DNA of 64,000 nucleotides from Hyphomicrobiales bacterium (GCA_002869065.1 PKTR01000003.1:276891-340890), one strand, 5' to 3'. Shown: positions 44,591 to 54,235, counted from the stretch's first letter. A program made the numbers and translations. The notes: a model not told the origin generated them from the sequence alone.

Positions 44591-45097
44591 TTGGCAGTTT
44601 ATACCAAACGCGAGCGCAAAATGGACAGCAAAGACCGCCAGATCATCCGCGAACTGCAACAAAATGGCCGATTGACCAACCAGGAACTCGCCCAGCGGGT
44701 GAACCTGTCGCCGTCGCCCTGCCTGCGCCGCCTGCGTAATCTGGAGGAAAGGCAGATCATTCGCGGCTACACCGCGCTGGTCGACCAGAAGGCCTACGGC
44801 CTGCCGCTCACGGTGTTCGTGCGCATCAAGCTCGAGCGCCACGCCCTCGACTCGGTGCACGTCTTCGAGGACAGCGTGCGCGAGATCGACGAGATCCTCG
44901 ACTGCTTCCTGATGACCGGCGACACCGACTACATGCTGCGCGTGGTGGTGCAGAGCCTCGATGCCTATGAGAGCTTCATGCGCAAGAAGATCCACGCCAT
45001 CCCCGGCATCGCCTCCATCGAGACGAGCTTCGCGTTCGGCATCGTCAAGCAGACACAGGTCTTCCCGTCGATGGCGAGAGTCAGCCACGGATCGTGA
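44591..45097 (+). CDS. Lrp/AsnC-family regulator
   Basis: A 168-residue (TTG start) amino-acid-responsive regulator. The N-terminal helix-turn-helix (about 15-70; DRQIIRELQQNGRLTNQELA) is followed by the RAM ligand-binding domain. TTG at 44591 is preferred because AAAGGAGAT lies six bases before it; ATG 44621 has no such site. It is divergent from methionine gamma-lyase, suggesting that it senses methionine or a related amino acid. A hairpin terminator follows at 45125. Confidence 0.85.
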   Translation: MAVYTKRERKMDSKDRQIIRELQQNGRLTNQELAQRVNLSPSPCLRRLRNLEERQIIRGYTALVDQKAYGLPLTVFVRIKLERHALDSVHVFEDSVREIDEILDCFLMTGDTDYMLRVVVQSLDAYESFMRKKIHAIPGIASIETSFAFGIVKQTQVFPSMARVSHGS

Positions 45098-45124
45098 GAC
45101 GGCCTCGCCCCTGTGGCGCAAAAA

Positions 45125-45155
45125 ACCCGCCGGAAACCGGCGGGTCTTTTCTTTT
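45125..45155 (+). terminator. Terminator of the lrp-type gene
   Basis: ACCCGCCGG, loop AAA, CCGGCGGGT and a T-rich tail (CTTTTCTTTT), 28 bases after the stop. Confidence 0.88.
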
Positions 45156-45183
45156 GCGGGCGCTGACTGAAATGCGCGCGCGG

Positions 45184-45627
45184 CTACGGCCGCAGATAGG
45201 CGTAGCCCTGCGACTGCAGTTCCATCAGCCGCACGACGCCGGACTTGGTCATCTTGGCTTCCGAAATCAGCACGATGTCCTTGCCGGCCTTCTTGCTCAT
45301 CTTTGCGTGGGTGTTGCCGCAGGCAGAGAAGGTGATCTCCGGGCTTTCCAGCGACATCACCGAAATGCGGTCCTTCACCGGGCTCTTGCCCTCGACATAC
45401 ATGTTGAGGCCAGGACCGTAGGCGACGATCTCGATTTCAACCGTGTCGCCTTCGCTTTCGTAGAAGGCCTTGACGTTCTGCGCGTTGTTGAGCGCCAGAT
45501 TCATCACGCCGGCGTCGTTCTGGTCGACGTGAATGGCGAGCTTGTGCACCTGCCCCTGGGCGAAAGCAGGCCCAGCGGTGGCGGCAAGAAGCAGCGCGCC
45601 TGCCGCGATTTTGGCAATTTTCCTCAT
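45184..45627 (-). CDS. Periplasmic DsrE-family protein
   Basis: A 147-residue protein with a signal peptide (about 1-23, ending GPAFAQG) and a DsrE/DsrF-like fold: VHKLAIHVDQNDAGVMNLAL, VEIEIVAYGPGLNM, ISVMSLESPEITFSACGNTH. DsrE-type proteins handle sulfur species. Cys in FSACGNT is the likely reactive residue. The start is ATG 45627 with GAGGGG upstream. It is next to the methionine gamma-lyase/Lrp pair, so a link to sulfur metabolism is possible but not shown. Confidence 0.75.
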   Translation of the reverse strand: MRKIAKIAAGALLLAATAGPAFAQGQVHKLAIHVDQNDAGVMNLALNNAQNVKAFYESEGDTVEIEIVAYGPGLNMYVEGKSPVKDRISVMSLESPEITFSACGNTHAKMSKKAGKDIVLISEAKMTKSGVVRLMELQSQGYAYLRP

Positions 45628-45864
45628 GGTCCCCTCTTGGTCTTTTCCGTTCTTTTTGTTTTGCCTGACTGCGGTCGTTTGCCGCACCCGACAGCGCGGA
45701 TGCTACATCCAGCCGGCGAAATCGTGAAGCGGCGAAACGAGGCACGCGATCAAAACTCCGATACCGCACCTGCAAAGCCTTGTTGCAGCGCAGAAAGCCA
45801 AGCGCGCCAGAACACGCTATAGTCGATCCCTTGTCGCGGACTCGAGCCACGGAGAAAAACCTGC

Positions 45865-46416
45865 ATGCTGCGCCTGATCCTGATGCGCCACGCCAAATCG
45901 ACCTGGGACGATCCCCATTGCAGCGATTTCTCCCGCGGACTGAACGAGCGCGGCCGCACCGCCGCCCCGCTGATGGCGCAGCACATGGTCGAGGAACTCG
46001 GCGTCGAGCCGGATCGTGTACTGTGCTCGACCGCCCGGCGCACCCGCGAGACGCTTGCCGCCTGCCTGCCCTTCTGGAGCAAGGAACAGAGCCTGCGCAT
46101 GCTCGACGACATCTACCATTCGTCCGAGATGAACTACATCGACCTGATCCGCAGCCACGGCGGCGGCGTACCGACTCTGATGGTGCTCGGCCACAATCCG
46201 GCAATCCAGATCACAGCGCTGAAACTCATCGAGCAGGGCAGTTCGACGATGATCCGTGCGATCGAAACGAAATACCCGACCGCCGCCGTCACCGTTCTCG
46301 AATTCCGTGAGGACGCCTGGCAGAACGTGCACCCGGCCAAGGGCTACCTTTCGAGCTTCACCCGCCCGCGCGACCTCGGCTCACCGGAACACGAGCGCCT
46401 GCTCGCCCTCGCCTGA
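45865..46416 (+). CDS. sixA: SixA-like histidine phosphatase
   Basis: A 183-residue phosphohistidine phosphatase of the phosphoglycerate-mutase superfamily. The catalytic RHAKS (residues 8-12, His9) lies at the N-terminus and a second histidine is in LGHNPAIQ. SixA removes phosphate from histidine-containing phosphotransfer domains. It lies directly upstream of ycjX-ycjF. No membrane segment. Confidence 0.85.
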   Translation: MLRLILMRHAKSTWDDPHCSDFSRGLNERGRTAAPLMAQHMVEELGVEPDRVLCSTARRTRETLAACLPFWSKEQSLRMLDDIYHSSEMNYIDLIRSHGGGVPTLMVLGHNPAIQITALKLIEQGSSTMIRAIETKYPTAAVTVLEFREDAWQNVHPAKGYLSSFTRPRDLGSPEHERLLALA

Positions 46417-46501
46417 TCGCTGCCATTGTGGCGGCGCCCAGCGCCCCGCCCCTTTCATCCGGCCGCCGAAGTTTCTACATGGAGACGAGGAGGCGCCGCC
46501 G

Positions 46502-48001
46502 TTGAAACTGACCACCCTGACCGACGACACCCGCCTTGCGCTCGCCAATATGGGCGATTTCGCAACCGGCATGATGACACCGAGCGTGCGCCTCGGCGTG
46601 ACCGGCCTGTCGCGCGCCGGCAAAACGGTGTTCATCACCGCCCTCGTCCACAACCTGATCAAGGGTGGCCGTCTGCCGCTGTTCGAGCCATACGCCGGCG
46701 GACGCCTTTCCGGCGCGCGCCTGCAGCCGCAACCCGACGACGCCGTGCCCCGCTTCGACTACGAATCCCATGTCGCCACCATGTTGAGCGACCGGCTGTG
46801 GCCGCAATCGACCAAGCGCATCTCGGAACTGCGCGTGACGGTCGAATACGAGTCCGCCTCCTTCCTGTCGCGCAATCTCGGCAGCGGCAAGCTGCATATC
46901 GACATCGTCGACTATCCCGGCGAATGGCTGCTCGACCTGCCTCTGCTGTCGAAGGACTTCGCCACCTGGTCGCGCGAGGCACTCGCGCTTGCCGACCTGC
47001 CGAACCGCACACGTCTCGCCGCCGGCTGGCGCAAGACGCTCGCCGGCATCGACCCACTCAGCGAGGAAAGCGAGACGACGGCCCGAACGCTTGCCGACGC
47101 CTTCACCGCCTATCTCGCAGCCTGCCGCAGCGACGAACACGCACTCTCCACCCTGCCGCCCGGCCGCTTCCTGATGCCCGGCGACATGGAAGGATCGCCG
47201 GCGCTGACCTTCGCTCCGCTGGCCCTGCCGGACAGCGGCAGCGCTCCACGCGGCTCACTGTGGGCGATGATGGAGCGCCGCTACGAGGCCTACAAGACGC
47301 ATGTCGTGCGGCCATTCTTCCGCGATCACTTCGCCCGGCTCGACCGCCAGATTGTGCTCGTCGATGCACTGTCGGCACTCAATGCCGGACCCGCCGCCGT
47401 GCATGATCTGGAGACCGCGCTGACCGATATTCTCGCCTGCTTCCGGCCCGGCAAGGCGAGCTGGCTGTTCTCCATATTGAGCCGCAAGATCGACCGCATC
47501 CTGTTCGCCGCGACCAAGGCCGACCACCTGCATCACAGCGATCACGACCGGCTGGAAAAGATCCTTGCGCGCCTTGTCGAACGTGCTATCGAACGGGCGA
47601 AATTCGCCGGCGCCGAGGTCGACGTGGTCGCCATGGCCGCCGTTCGCGCGACGCGTGAAGCAACCGTCGAACGCGATGGCGCGCGCTTGCCCGCAATCGT
47701 CGGCACACCGCTGCCGGGCGAGACGGTCGCCGGCGACGCGCTCGACGGCGCGAGCGAAATCGCCATGTTTCCCGGGGACTTGCCGGAAGATCCGGAATCG
47801 CTTTTCAAGGCACTTGAATCACAATATCAGCGACTTGAATCAGGCTCGGAAGGCGCTGAATCGAAGTACGAGGAACCGCTGCGCTTCGTCCGTTTTCGCC
47901 CGCCGCAGCTCGAGCGCAGCCGCGACGGCCTGCGCCTGATCCTGCCGCATATCCGGCTCGATCGCGCCCTCCAGTTCCTGCTTGGAGACAAGCTCGCATG
48001 A
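46502..48001 (+). CDS. ycjX: YcjX-family P-loop GTPase-like protein
   Basis: A 499-residue protein of the YcjX (DUF463) family. Walker A GLSRAGKT at about residues 35-42 and DYPGEWLLDLPLL are typical. No in-frame ATG with a ribosome site exists before the conserved region; TTG 46502 follows GAGGAGG, so I choose it. ATG 46550 would cut into the conserved start. YcjX is associated with stress responses in other bacteria; the biochemical role is uncertain. The stop overlaps the ycjF start (ATGA). Confidence 0.87.
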   Translation: MKLTTLTDDTRLALANMGDFATGMMTPSVRLGVTGLSRAGKTVFITALVHNLIKGGRLPLFEPYAGGRLSGARLQPQPDDAVPRFDYESHVATMLSDRLWPQSTKRISELRVTVEYESASFLSRNLGSGKLHIDIVDYPGEWLLDLPLLSKDFATWSREALALADLPNRTRLAAGWRKTLAGIDPLSEESETTARTLADAFTAYLAACRSDEHALSTLPPGRFLMPGDMEGSPALTFAPLALPDSGSAPRGSLWAMMERRYEAYKTHVVRPFFRDHFARLDRQIVLVDALSALNAGPAAVHDLETALTDILACFRPGKASWLFSILSRKIDRILFAATKADHLHHSDHDRLEKILARLVERAIERAKFAGAEVDVVAMAAVRATREATVERDGARLPAIVGTPLPGETVAGDALDGASEIAMFPGDLPEDPESLFKALESQYQRLESGSEGAESKYEEPLRFVRFRPPQLERSRDGLRLILPHIRLDRALQFLLGDKLA

Positions 48002-49020
48002 CCGACCGCCAGCGCAAACCGACCGCCTTCCGCCTCGACGACCCCGACGTCGTCATCACCGCCGCCGCACCCGCCGAGACGGACGCCCTCATCGCCCTTG
48101 CCGAGGCCGATCTCGCTGCTCCGCCGGCACCACCTATGAAGCGCCGCTTCCGTTGGAGCTCGCTGTTCTTTAGTGCGCTCGGCGGTCTGATCTCGCTCGG
48201 CGTCGGCCTTGCCGTCGACCAGTTGATCCGCGACCTCTTTTCGCGCGCCGACTGGCTCGGCTGGCTCGGTATCGGCCTCGCCGCACTCGCCCTGCTGGCC
48301 GCCCTTGCCATCGTGTTGCGCGAGCTGTTCGGCATCTGGCGCCTCAACCGCATCGACCGGCTGCGCACCACCGCGGACGCCGTCATCGAGGCCGACGATC
48401 GCGCCGGCGCCATCGGCCTCGTGCGCAATGTCTCCGACCTCTATGCAAACCGGCCCGACACCGCGCGTGGCCGTGCGGCCATCGCCCAGCGCCATGGCGA
48501 GATCATCGACGGCGCCGACCTCGTGCGCCTCGCCGAACGCGACCTCTTTGCCCCGCTCGACGCCCGCGCCCGCCGCCTCGTCATCGACTCGGCCAAGCGC
48601 GTTTCCGTCGTCACCGCGATCAGCCCGCGCGCCGTGGTCGACGTGCTGTTCGTTTTCGTCGAAAGCCTGAGGCTGATCCGCCGCGTCTCCGACCTCTACG
48701 GCGGCCGCCCGGGAGGCATCGGTTTCATGCGGCTCGCACGCCACGTCATCGGCCACCTTGCCGTCACCGGCTCGATCGCCATCGGCGATAGTCTGGTGCA
48801 GCAACTCGTCGGCCATGGCCTTGCGGCAAAGCTCTCCGCCCGCCTCGGCGAGGGCGTCATCAATGGCATGTTGACCGCACGCATCGGCCTTGCGGCAATA
48901 GACGTCTGCCGGCCGCTCCCCTTCGCCGCGCTCAACCGCCCGAGGATCGGCGACGTGCTGTCGGAGCTGATGAAATCGGCTGACGCGGACGGCAACGACA
49001 AGTCGAAACCCGGTCGCTAA
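47998..49020 (+). CDS. ycjF: YcjF-family (DUF697) membrane protein
   Basis: A 340-residue inner-membrane protein of the TIGR01620/DUF697 family. Two membrane helices lie at about 56-78 and 88-112. The body has ISPRAVVDVLFVFVESLRLI, and the C-terminal region (about 250-330; LGEGVINGMLTARIGLAAID) is characteristic. It is coupled to ycjX by ATGA overlap, the standard pairing. Confidence 0.9.
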   Translation: MTDRQRKPTAFRLDDPDVVITAAAPAETDALIALAEADLAAPPAPPMKRRFRWSSLFFSALGGLISLGVGLAVDQLIRDLFSRADWLGWLGIGLAALALLAALAIVLRELFGIWRLNRIDRLRTTADAVIEADDRAGAIGLVRNVSDLYANRPDTARGRAAIAQRHGEIIDGADLVRLAERDLFAPLDARARRLVIDSAKRVSVVTAISPRAVVDVLFVFVESLRLIRRVSDLYGGRPGGIGFMRLARHVIGHLAVTGSIAIGDSLVQQLVGHGLAAKLSARLGEGVINGMLTARIGLAAIDVCRPLPFAALNRPRIGDVLSELMKSADADGNDKSKPGR

Positions 49021-49103
49021 ACATATCGCAGCGCGCGTAACCGAAGATTCAGCCCTTTCCCTTAAGCTCGCCGGAGTAGTGAGTTCTTAGGGGGAATTTT
49101 CTT

Positions 49104-50498
49104 ATGGCCATTGCCGACGCCGCACAGCCGGTCGCGCGCAACCCGTTTCTGGCACAACTCGCCGACCGGACCGGCTGGATCTTCGCGGCCATCGCAGTGA
49201 TCATTCCCAACATCCCGTTTCTGGCACTTTCGATTTTCGTCTGCCCGAACCGGGTAATGTCGATCGCGCTCTACGTTTTCGTCGCGCTCGCGGCGAGAAG
49301 CCTGGCAGTATGGCTATCGATCGCCCTGCTTGCCGCGGTCGTATTTTTCGATGTGGTTCAGGTGATCTCCGGCGTCTTCGATCTGTCGCCGCTGATGATC
49401 GTCGACTCGCTCAAATATGCCGTCGCCTTCGATATCTTCGCCTCACCGGCCTATCTCATCGTCGTCGCCCTGCTGACCGCGACCACCGCACTCACCGGCT
49501 ACCTGATCGCGCGCTATCGCGACGCCATCCGCACGGCACCACTGCTCCCGGCGCTGCTCTGCGCCTTCGCGGTATTCATCTTCGATTATGCCGCGAACGC
49601 CCGCACCCAGAAGGCCCTCGGCTTCCTCCTGAAAACGCAGGTCGAGTTCGATTCGGCCATCGGCCAGAGCGGACTGACGCCCCCCACCGTTGCGAACAAG
49701 GGCCACAACATGCTGTTCGTGATGGTCGAGGGCATGGGTGCCTTTGCCGATCCCAAACACCGCGCGCTGCTGACCGATCGGCTGGAGAAGGCCGGCCTCG
49801 ACGACCGCTATACGGTCAGCCACGGGCTGAACACCTATGTCGGCTCGACCACCGGCGCCGAATCCCGCGAGCTGTGTGGACGCTGGGGCGATCATCGCGA
49901 CTACCTCGACGGCGCCGCTCACCCGGAATGCCTGCCGGCGCAGCTCGCCGAAAGAGGCTACGACACCGCAGCCTTTCACGCCTTTACCGGCGAGTTCTTC
50001 GAGCGCTCGCTGTGGTATCCGAAAATCGGCTTCAAGCACGCCTCCTTCCGCGAGCAGCTCGACGCCAGCCCGATGCCGCGCAGCAAGGTCTCCTGCGGCC
50101 TCACCTTCACCGGCCTGTGCGACCTCGACGTCGCCAACCACGTCGAAAAATACCTGGCGGAGCGCACCGACAAGCCGCGCTTCGCCTATTGGTTGACGCT
50201 CAACACCCACATGCCGATCGCGCCCGACGAAGGCACCGACAGGCTGTCATGCCCCGATGGTGGCCCGTTCGGCGACCGCACCGTCTGCGACATGACCGAG
50301 ATGTGGATCGACGTGCTCGACCGCGTTGCCCAGATGGCCGCCAATCCGGACCTCGCCGGAACCGACATCATCGTTGTCGGCGATCACCATCCGCCGATCT
50401 GGACCCGCCATGGACGCAGCCTTTTCGCCCCGGGTTCGGTCGCCTGGATGGCGTTGAAAGCCAAAGACCCGGCCCCGGTTCGCCACGCAAGCCGCTAG
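49104..50498 (+). CDS. Membrane-anchored sulfatase/LtaS-superfamily protein
   Basis: A 464-residue protein. Five or so membrane helices lie in the first 190 residues, followed by a periplasmic alkaline-phosphatase-superfamily domain: MLFVMVEGMGAF binds metal, the presumed nucleophile lies in GSTTGAESRE, and GDHHPPIWT closes the metal site. Relatives transfer phosphoglycerol or phosphoethanolamine to lipids or glucans. ATG with AGGGGGAATTT upstream. The stop codon TAG belongs to a CTAGAGC repeat. The exact substrate is unknown. Confidence 0.8.
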   Translation: MAIADAAQPVARNPFLAQLADRTGWIFAAIAVIIPNIPFLALSIFVCPNRVMSIALYVFVALAARSLAVWLSIALLAAVVFFDVVQVISGVFDLSPLMIVDSLKYAVAFDIFASPAYLIVVALLTATTALTGYLIARYRDAIRTAPLLPALLCAFAVFIFDYAANARTQKALGFLLKTQVEFDSAIGQSGLTPPTVANKGHNMLFVMVEGMGAFADPKHRALLTDRLEKAGLDDRYTVSHGLNTYVGSTTGAESRELCGRWGDHRDYLDGAAHPECLPAQLAERGYDTAAFHAFTGEFFERSLWYPKIGFKHASFREQLDASPMPRSKVSCGLTFTGLCDLDVANHVEKYLAERTDKPRFAYWLTLNTHMPIAPDEGTDRLSCPDGGPFGDRTVCDMTEMWIDVLDRVAQMAANPDLAGTDIIVVGDHHPPIWTRHGRSLFAPGSVAWMALKAKDPAPVRHASR

Positions 50499-50549
50499 AG
50501 CGTGTCTCCAAAAAGTGGATGCCGGTTTTGGGACAAAGACACGCGGCTA
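50495..50549. repeat. CTAGAGC-type palindromic repeat at the sulfatase stop
   Basis: CTAGAGCGTGTCTCC at 50495 provides the TAG stop. GCGTGTCT (50500-50507) pairs with AGACACGC (50537-50544), enclosing AAAAGTGGATGCCGGTTTTG. This is the common Hyphomicrobiales intergenic repeat of 'AAGTGGAxxCCGGTTTTxG' type. Confidence 0.75.
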
Positions 50550-50700
50550 ACAGACAGAAAAAGCTGTAGACAGCTCAAGCGCGGCGCGCGAAGCCGAACA
50601 AACGCGACAGGTTCAAACGCACCGCGAGCGACATCTGGCCGCTCGCCCGCAAGGCCCCTATACTCCGGCGAACACCACCGCTTCATGAGTTTGGGACCTG

Positions 50701-51876
50701 ATGTTCGTCAACTTCTTCCATGAGCTGAAATCGGCCGGCCTGCCGGTTTCCCTGCGCGAATACCTCACGCTGATGGGCGCGCTCGAAGCCGACCTCGCCG
50801 AAAAGCGGGTCGAGGATTTCTATTTCCTCGCTCGCGCGAGCCTGGTGAAGGACGAGAAGAACCTCGACAAGTTCGACCGCGTGTTCGGCCACGTCTTCAA
50901 GGGTCTCGACCTGATGAGCGAAGCCATCGAGGCCGAGATCCCCGAGGAATGGCTGCGCAAGATGGCCGAGAAATTCCTCACCGAGGAGGAGAAGGCCGAG
51001 ATCGAAGCACTCGGCGGCTGGGACAAGCTGATGGAGACGCTGAAACAGCGCCTCGCCGAACAAAAGGGCCGCCACCAGGGCGGCAACAAGTGGATCGGCA
51101 CAGCCGGCACCTCGCCCTTCGGCGCCTATGGTTACAACCCCGAAGGCATCCGCATCGGCCAGGAAGAGAGCCGCCACAGGCGCGCGGTGAAGGTCTGGGA
51201 CAAGCGCGAATTCAAGGACCTCGACGACGCGGTCGAACTCGGCACCCGCAACATCAAGGTCGCGCTGAAGCGCCTGCGCCGTTTTGCGCGGCAAGGGGCG
51301 GCGGAAGAGCTCGACCTCGACCACACCATCAAGTCGACCGCCCATCACGGCTATCTCGACATCCAGATGCGCCCGGAGCGCCGCAACGCGGTCAAGGTGC
51401 TGTTGTTCTTCGATGTCGGCGGCTCGATGGACCCGTTCATCCGCCTGTGCGAGGAGCTGTTCTCAGCCGCGCGGATGGAATTCAAGACGATGGAGTACTT
51501 CTACTTCCACAACTGCCTCTACGAGCGCGTGTGGAAGAACAATCGCCGCCGCCACACCGAGACGATCTCGACCTGGGACGTGCTGCACACCTACCCGTCC
51601 GACTACAAGGTCATCATCATCGGCGACGCCTCGATGAGCCCCTACGAAATCTCCTATCCCGGCGGCTCCGTCGAGCACTGGAACGAGGAAGCCGGCGGCG
51701 TGTGGATGCAGCGCCTATCTGAGACCTTCCCGCACAGCGTCTGGCTCAACCCCGTCTCGGAACGGCACTGGGACTACACCCAGTCGATCCAGATGGTGAA
51801 GGACCTCGTCGGCCACCGCATGTTCCCGCTGACGCTGGAAGGATTGGACGGAGCCATGAAGGAGTTGGTGCGGTAG
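50701..51876 (+). CDS. CoxE-like VWA-domain protein
   Basis: A 391-residue cytoplasmic protein. A helical N-terminal half is followed by a VWA domain with DVGGSMD at residues 238-244; in that family the MIDAS first serine is replaced by glycine. NPVSERHWDYTQSIQMVKDL is near the C-terminus. The start is MFVNFFHELKSAGLPVSLRE. This is the usual partner of the MoxR-type ATPase at 38205; in other members of the order the two are adjacent. Together they probably remodel or metallate a target complex. Confidence 0.88.
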   Translation: MFVNFFHELKSAGLPVSLREYLTLMGALEADLAEKRVEDFYFLARASLVKDEKNLDKFDRVFGHVFKGLDLMSEAIEAEIPEEWLRKMAEKFLTEEEKAEIEALGGWDKLMETLKQRLAEQKGRHQGGNKWIGTAGTSPFGAYGYNPEGIRIGQEESRHRRAVKVWDKREFKDLDDAVELGTRNIKVALKRLRRFARQGAAEELDLDHTIKSTAHHGYLDIQMRPERRNAVKVLLFFDVGGSMDPFIRLCEELFSAARMEFKTMEYFYFHNCLYERVWKNNRRRHTETISTWDVLHTYPSDYKVIIIGDASMSPYEISYPGGSVEHWNEEAGGVWMQRLSETFPHSVWLNPVSERHWDYTQSIQMVKDLVGHRMFPLTLEGLDGAMKELVR

Positions 51877-51980
51877 GGGGAGGCAGAGAGTGCGGGCAAA
51901 GCCCACCACCTTCCCGAATTTATCCCCGACTGCTACCTTGGGTTTAGCATTGCTTATCGCCTCTAACCATGGAGAATAAG

Positions 51981-52397
51981 ATGAGCAATGAATCTCGTGG
52001 GCTCTCTCTGCGCAGTGCAATAGCACGCACCTTTTCCAACGAACACCAACGGCGAACCCGCAACTCGTCGATGCACATAGGCAATCTCGAAGGAAAAGGC
52101 GTTTTTGAGGTCTGGGGACCCCCGCGTTTTTGGGGCCCTTGGACCGAAGTATTCGTCTCGTTTGGCCCGACAGGTCCCGGTCGAGGTTCCCACAAGATCA
52201 CCAAGGAAATCTCTTATGAAACACTTTCAGATGCCCCTTCAACTTTCGACGTTGAAATCCGTGGTGGTGACCGTTTCGTAAGAGCTACCGGGCCTGGAAC
52301 CTCAACCGTCACGATAACAGGGGAAGTCTCCACATCGCTGAAATTCCGAGCGAAGAGTCATTCATTGGGGCAAATCATTCGCGTTAGGGTAAGGTGA
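51981..52397 (+). CDS. Hypothetical protein of lower G+C
   Basis: A 138-residue protein that I do not recognise. ATG 51981 follows GGAGAATAAG; an ATG twelve bases earlier is weaker. The N-terminus is basic (SLRSAIARTFSNEHQRRTRN). A beta-rich part follows (GKGVFEVWGPPRFWGPW, then TSTVTITGEVSTSLKF). No signal peptide. Codon use is more A+T-rich than its neighbours, suggesting acquisition by transfer. Its stop is four bases before the next gene's start, so they may be cotranscribed. Confidence 0.55.
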   Translation: MSNESRGLSLRSAIARTFSNEHQRRTRNSSMHIGNLEGKGVFEVWGPPRFWGPWTEVFVSFGPTGPGRGSHKITKEISYETLSDAPSTFDVEIRGGDRFVRATGPGTSTVTITGEVSTSLKFRAKSHSLGQIIRVRVR

Positions 52398-52401
52398 CCA
52401 T

Positions 52402-53178
52402 ATGCAGCTGAACACGAGAGCCAGTCGCCAAACGGACAGTGCAGCCATTTCTAGAAGACGCTTTGCAAGGGCATCCGGTATCGCCCTCCTTCTCGCCTCC
52501 GCCCTCGCCGCACACGCCGCCGAGCCGGAGCCTCTCACCCTCTACCAAATCGGCGAGACGCTGACCTATTCGCACGAGGACATCGTTACGATCCGGCATG
52601 AGCGCGACGAGCGGAACGAAGCCATCGATCAGGAATTCACGATCACGGAAGCCGCCGCCGCGCGGCAGAAGGCATTCACCGGCGCGCTCGTTGGCAAGAC
52701 CATCGGCCTCGTCTTCGATGGCCGCATCGGCTCGGACAACACCATTGTTCGCGAGCCGATGGGCCTCACGATCGTCCATACCTTCATGCCCGACACGCCC
52801 GAATATGAGGCCCGCGCCAACGCGCTGGAAGCCCGCCACGCCGACCCGGCGACAAGCACCTCTACGTCGGGCACCTCTACGTCGGGCACCCCAACAACGG
52901 GCAACCATCCGCTGATCTTCCTGTTCGAACGCAAAGCCAAGGTGGAACTGACGGCTAGCGACATCGAAAGCTGCACCTCCGCCGGCGACAGGGTCGAACT
53001 TCGACTGCACCCATCGGCCCTGAAAAATCTCGCGAACCTGGGCGCCGAGCAGCAAGCCGGCCACTGGCTTCTCACGTCCGGCGATATAGTCGTTAACGAC
53101 TGGCGGACCGGCACATTGACGGCATCGGGCATCTTCTCGGCAGCGACCCTTGCCGCTGGCACTGTCTGTCCGAAATAG
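52402..53178 (+). CDS. Exported protein with SecD-P1-head-like domain
   Basis: A 258-residue protein. A signal peptide at about 17-42 contains SRRRFARA, which fits a twin-arginine (Tat) motif. About residues 70-140 (FTGALVGKTIGLVFDGRIGS, REPMGLTIVH) resemble the P1 head subdomain of SecDF, here as a stand-alone exported protein; the resemblance is by pattern. Residues about 150-170 contain a short Ser/Thr/Gly tandem repeat. The second half is unrecognised. Possible partner of the preceding low-G+C gene. Confidence 0.6.
   Translation: MQLNTRASRQTDSAAISRRRFARASGIALLLASALAAHAAEPEPLTLYQIGETLTYSHEDIVTIRHERDERNEAIDQEFTITEAAAARQKAFTGALVGKTIGLVFDGRIGSDNTIVREPMGLTIVHTFMPDTPEYEARANALEARHADPATSTSTSGTSTSGTPTTGNHPLIFLFERKAKVELTASDIESCTSAGDRVELRLHPSALKNLANLGAEQQAGHWLLTSGDIVVNDWRTGTLTASGIFSAATLAAGTVCPK
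52856..52900 (+). repeat. Short tandem repeat inside the SecD-P1-like gene
   Basis: GCACCTCTACGTCGG occurs twice in tandem (52856-52870, 52871-52885) and a third, diverged unit follows (GCACCCCAACAACGG). It encodes a flexible (S/T)TSG linker. A 15-base unit keeps the frame, so copy number could vary between strains. Confidence 0.75.
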
Positions 53179-53215
53179 CACCCCGCCGCCGCGACTTGTC
53201 GCTCGGCGCCCCCTT

Positions 53216-54130
53216 TCAGGCGCGCCCGCCTCTCCCGTTCGCCAGTCTCGCCTCCAGCCGAGGGGCGGCAAAGTCGACGAACATGCGCAGTTTTTGCGGA
53301 ACGAGACCGCCGCCATAGAGGATGCTGACCGGCCACGGCTCCGGCTCGTGGTCCTGAAGCACGATTTCCAGCCGCCCTGCCGCAACCGCCTCGACCGCCT
53401 GATAGGACAGCACCCGGGTCAGCCCAAGGCCGGCGACGGCGGCGTCGACGGCGGCTTCGGCCGTATTGACGACCATGCGCGACTTGACCGTGACGGTTCG
53501 TTGCGCCTGTCCTTCGCCGAACTGCCAGCGGTCGGGCGCCATAAGGTTTTCGAACGTGACGCAATCGTGCCCCGCCAGATCATCGGGCCGCTCGGGCCGG
53601 CCACGCTCGGCAAGATAGGCCGGGCTCGCGCAGATCACCCGGCGCACCTCGCCGATCCGCCGTGCGCGCAACCGGCTGTCGGGCAGATGACCGATGCGGA
53701 TCGCCGCGTCGATCCGGTCCTCGACAAGGCTGACCGGGCGGTCGGATTGCTCCAGCCTGACATCGACCTCCCGGTAGGTTTCGAGAAACGCCGCGATGAC
53801 CGGCAGCACATGCAGCCGCCCGAAAACGATGGGCGCGGACACCGTCAACAGCCCCTTCGGAACACTGAATTCGCCAGCCGCGACCCGCTCGGCCTCGCCC
53901 ACCTGTTCCAGAATGCTGCGACACGCCGCGAGATAGGCCTCCCCCGGTTCGGTCAATGAAAGGCCGCGCGTGGAGCGGTGCAGGATCCGGGTGCCGAGCC
54001 GCTCTTCGAGTTCAGCCACCCACCTGCTGACGGTCGCGAGCGGCATCCCCAGTCGCCGCGCCGCGGCCGACAGGCTGCCCGCATCCGCAGCGGCGACAAG
54101 TACGGACATGGCATCGAAACGGTCGGTCAT
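53216..54130 (-). CDS. LysR-family transcriptional regulator
   Basis: A 304-residue regulator. The winged helix-turn-helix covers about 1-65 (MSVLVAAADAGSLSAAARRL) and the substrate-binding domain about 90-300. It is divergent from the AhpD-like/DUF1348/PPOX operon (54236), whose expression it presumably controls from the 105-base intergenic region. The inducer is unknown. Confidence 0.93.
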   Translation of the reverse strand: MTDRFDAMSVLVAAADAGSLSAAARRLGMPLATVSRWVAELEERLGTRILHRSTRGLSLTEPGEAYLAACRSILEQVGEAERVAAGEFSVPKGLLTVSAPIVFGRLHVLPVIAAFLETYREVDVRLEQSDRPVSLVEDRIDAAIRIGHLPDSRLRARRIGEVRRVICASPAYLAERGRPERPDDLAGHDCVTFENLMAPDRWQFGEGQAQRTVTVKSRMVVNTAEAAVDAAVAGLGLTRVLSYQAVEAVAAGRLEIVLQDHEPEPWPVSILYGGGLVPQKLRMFVDFAAPRLEARLANGRGGRA

Positions 54131-54235
54131 ATGCTCTCAATTTCTGGAAGGATGGTTTCTGATTTTAGCCTCTTATACCAATTTCTGAAATCGATATCTA
54201 TCGGGGTGTCAACCCGCAAACCAAGGAGACACCCC

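Noticed and set aside
52856-52900. Possible CRISPR-like repeat
   Set aside because: Only three 15-base units in tandem without spacers, within a coding frame; a codon-preserving linker repeat.
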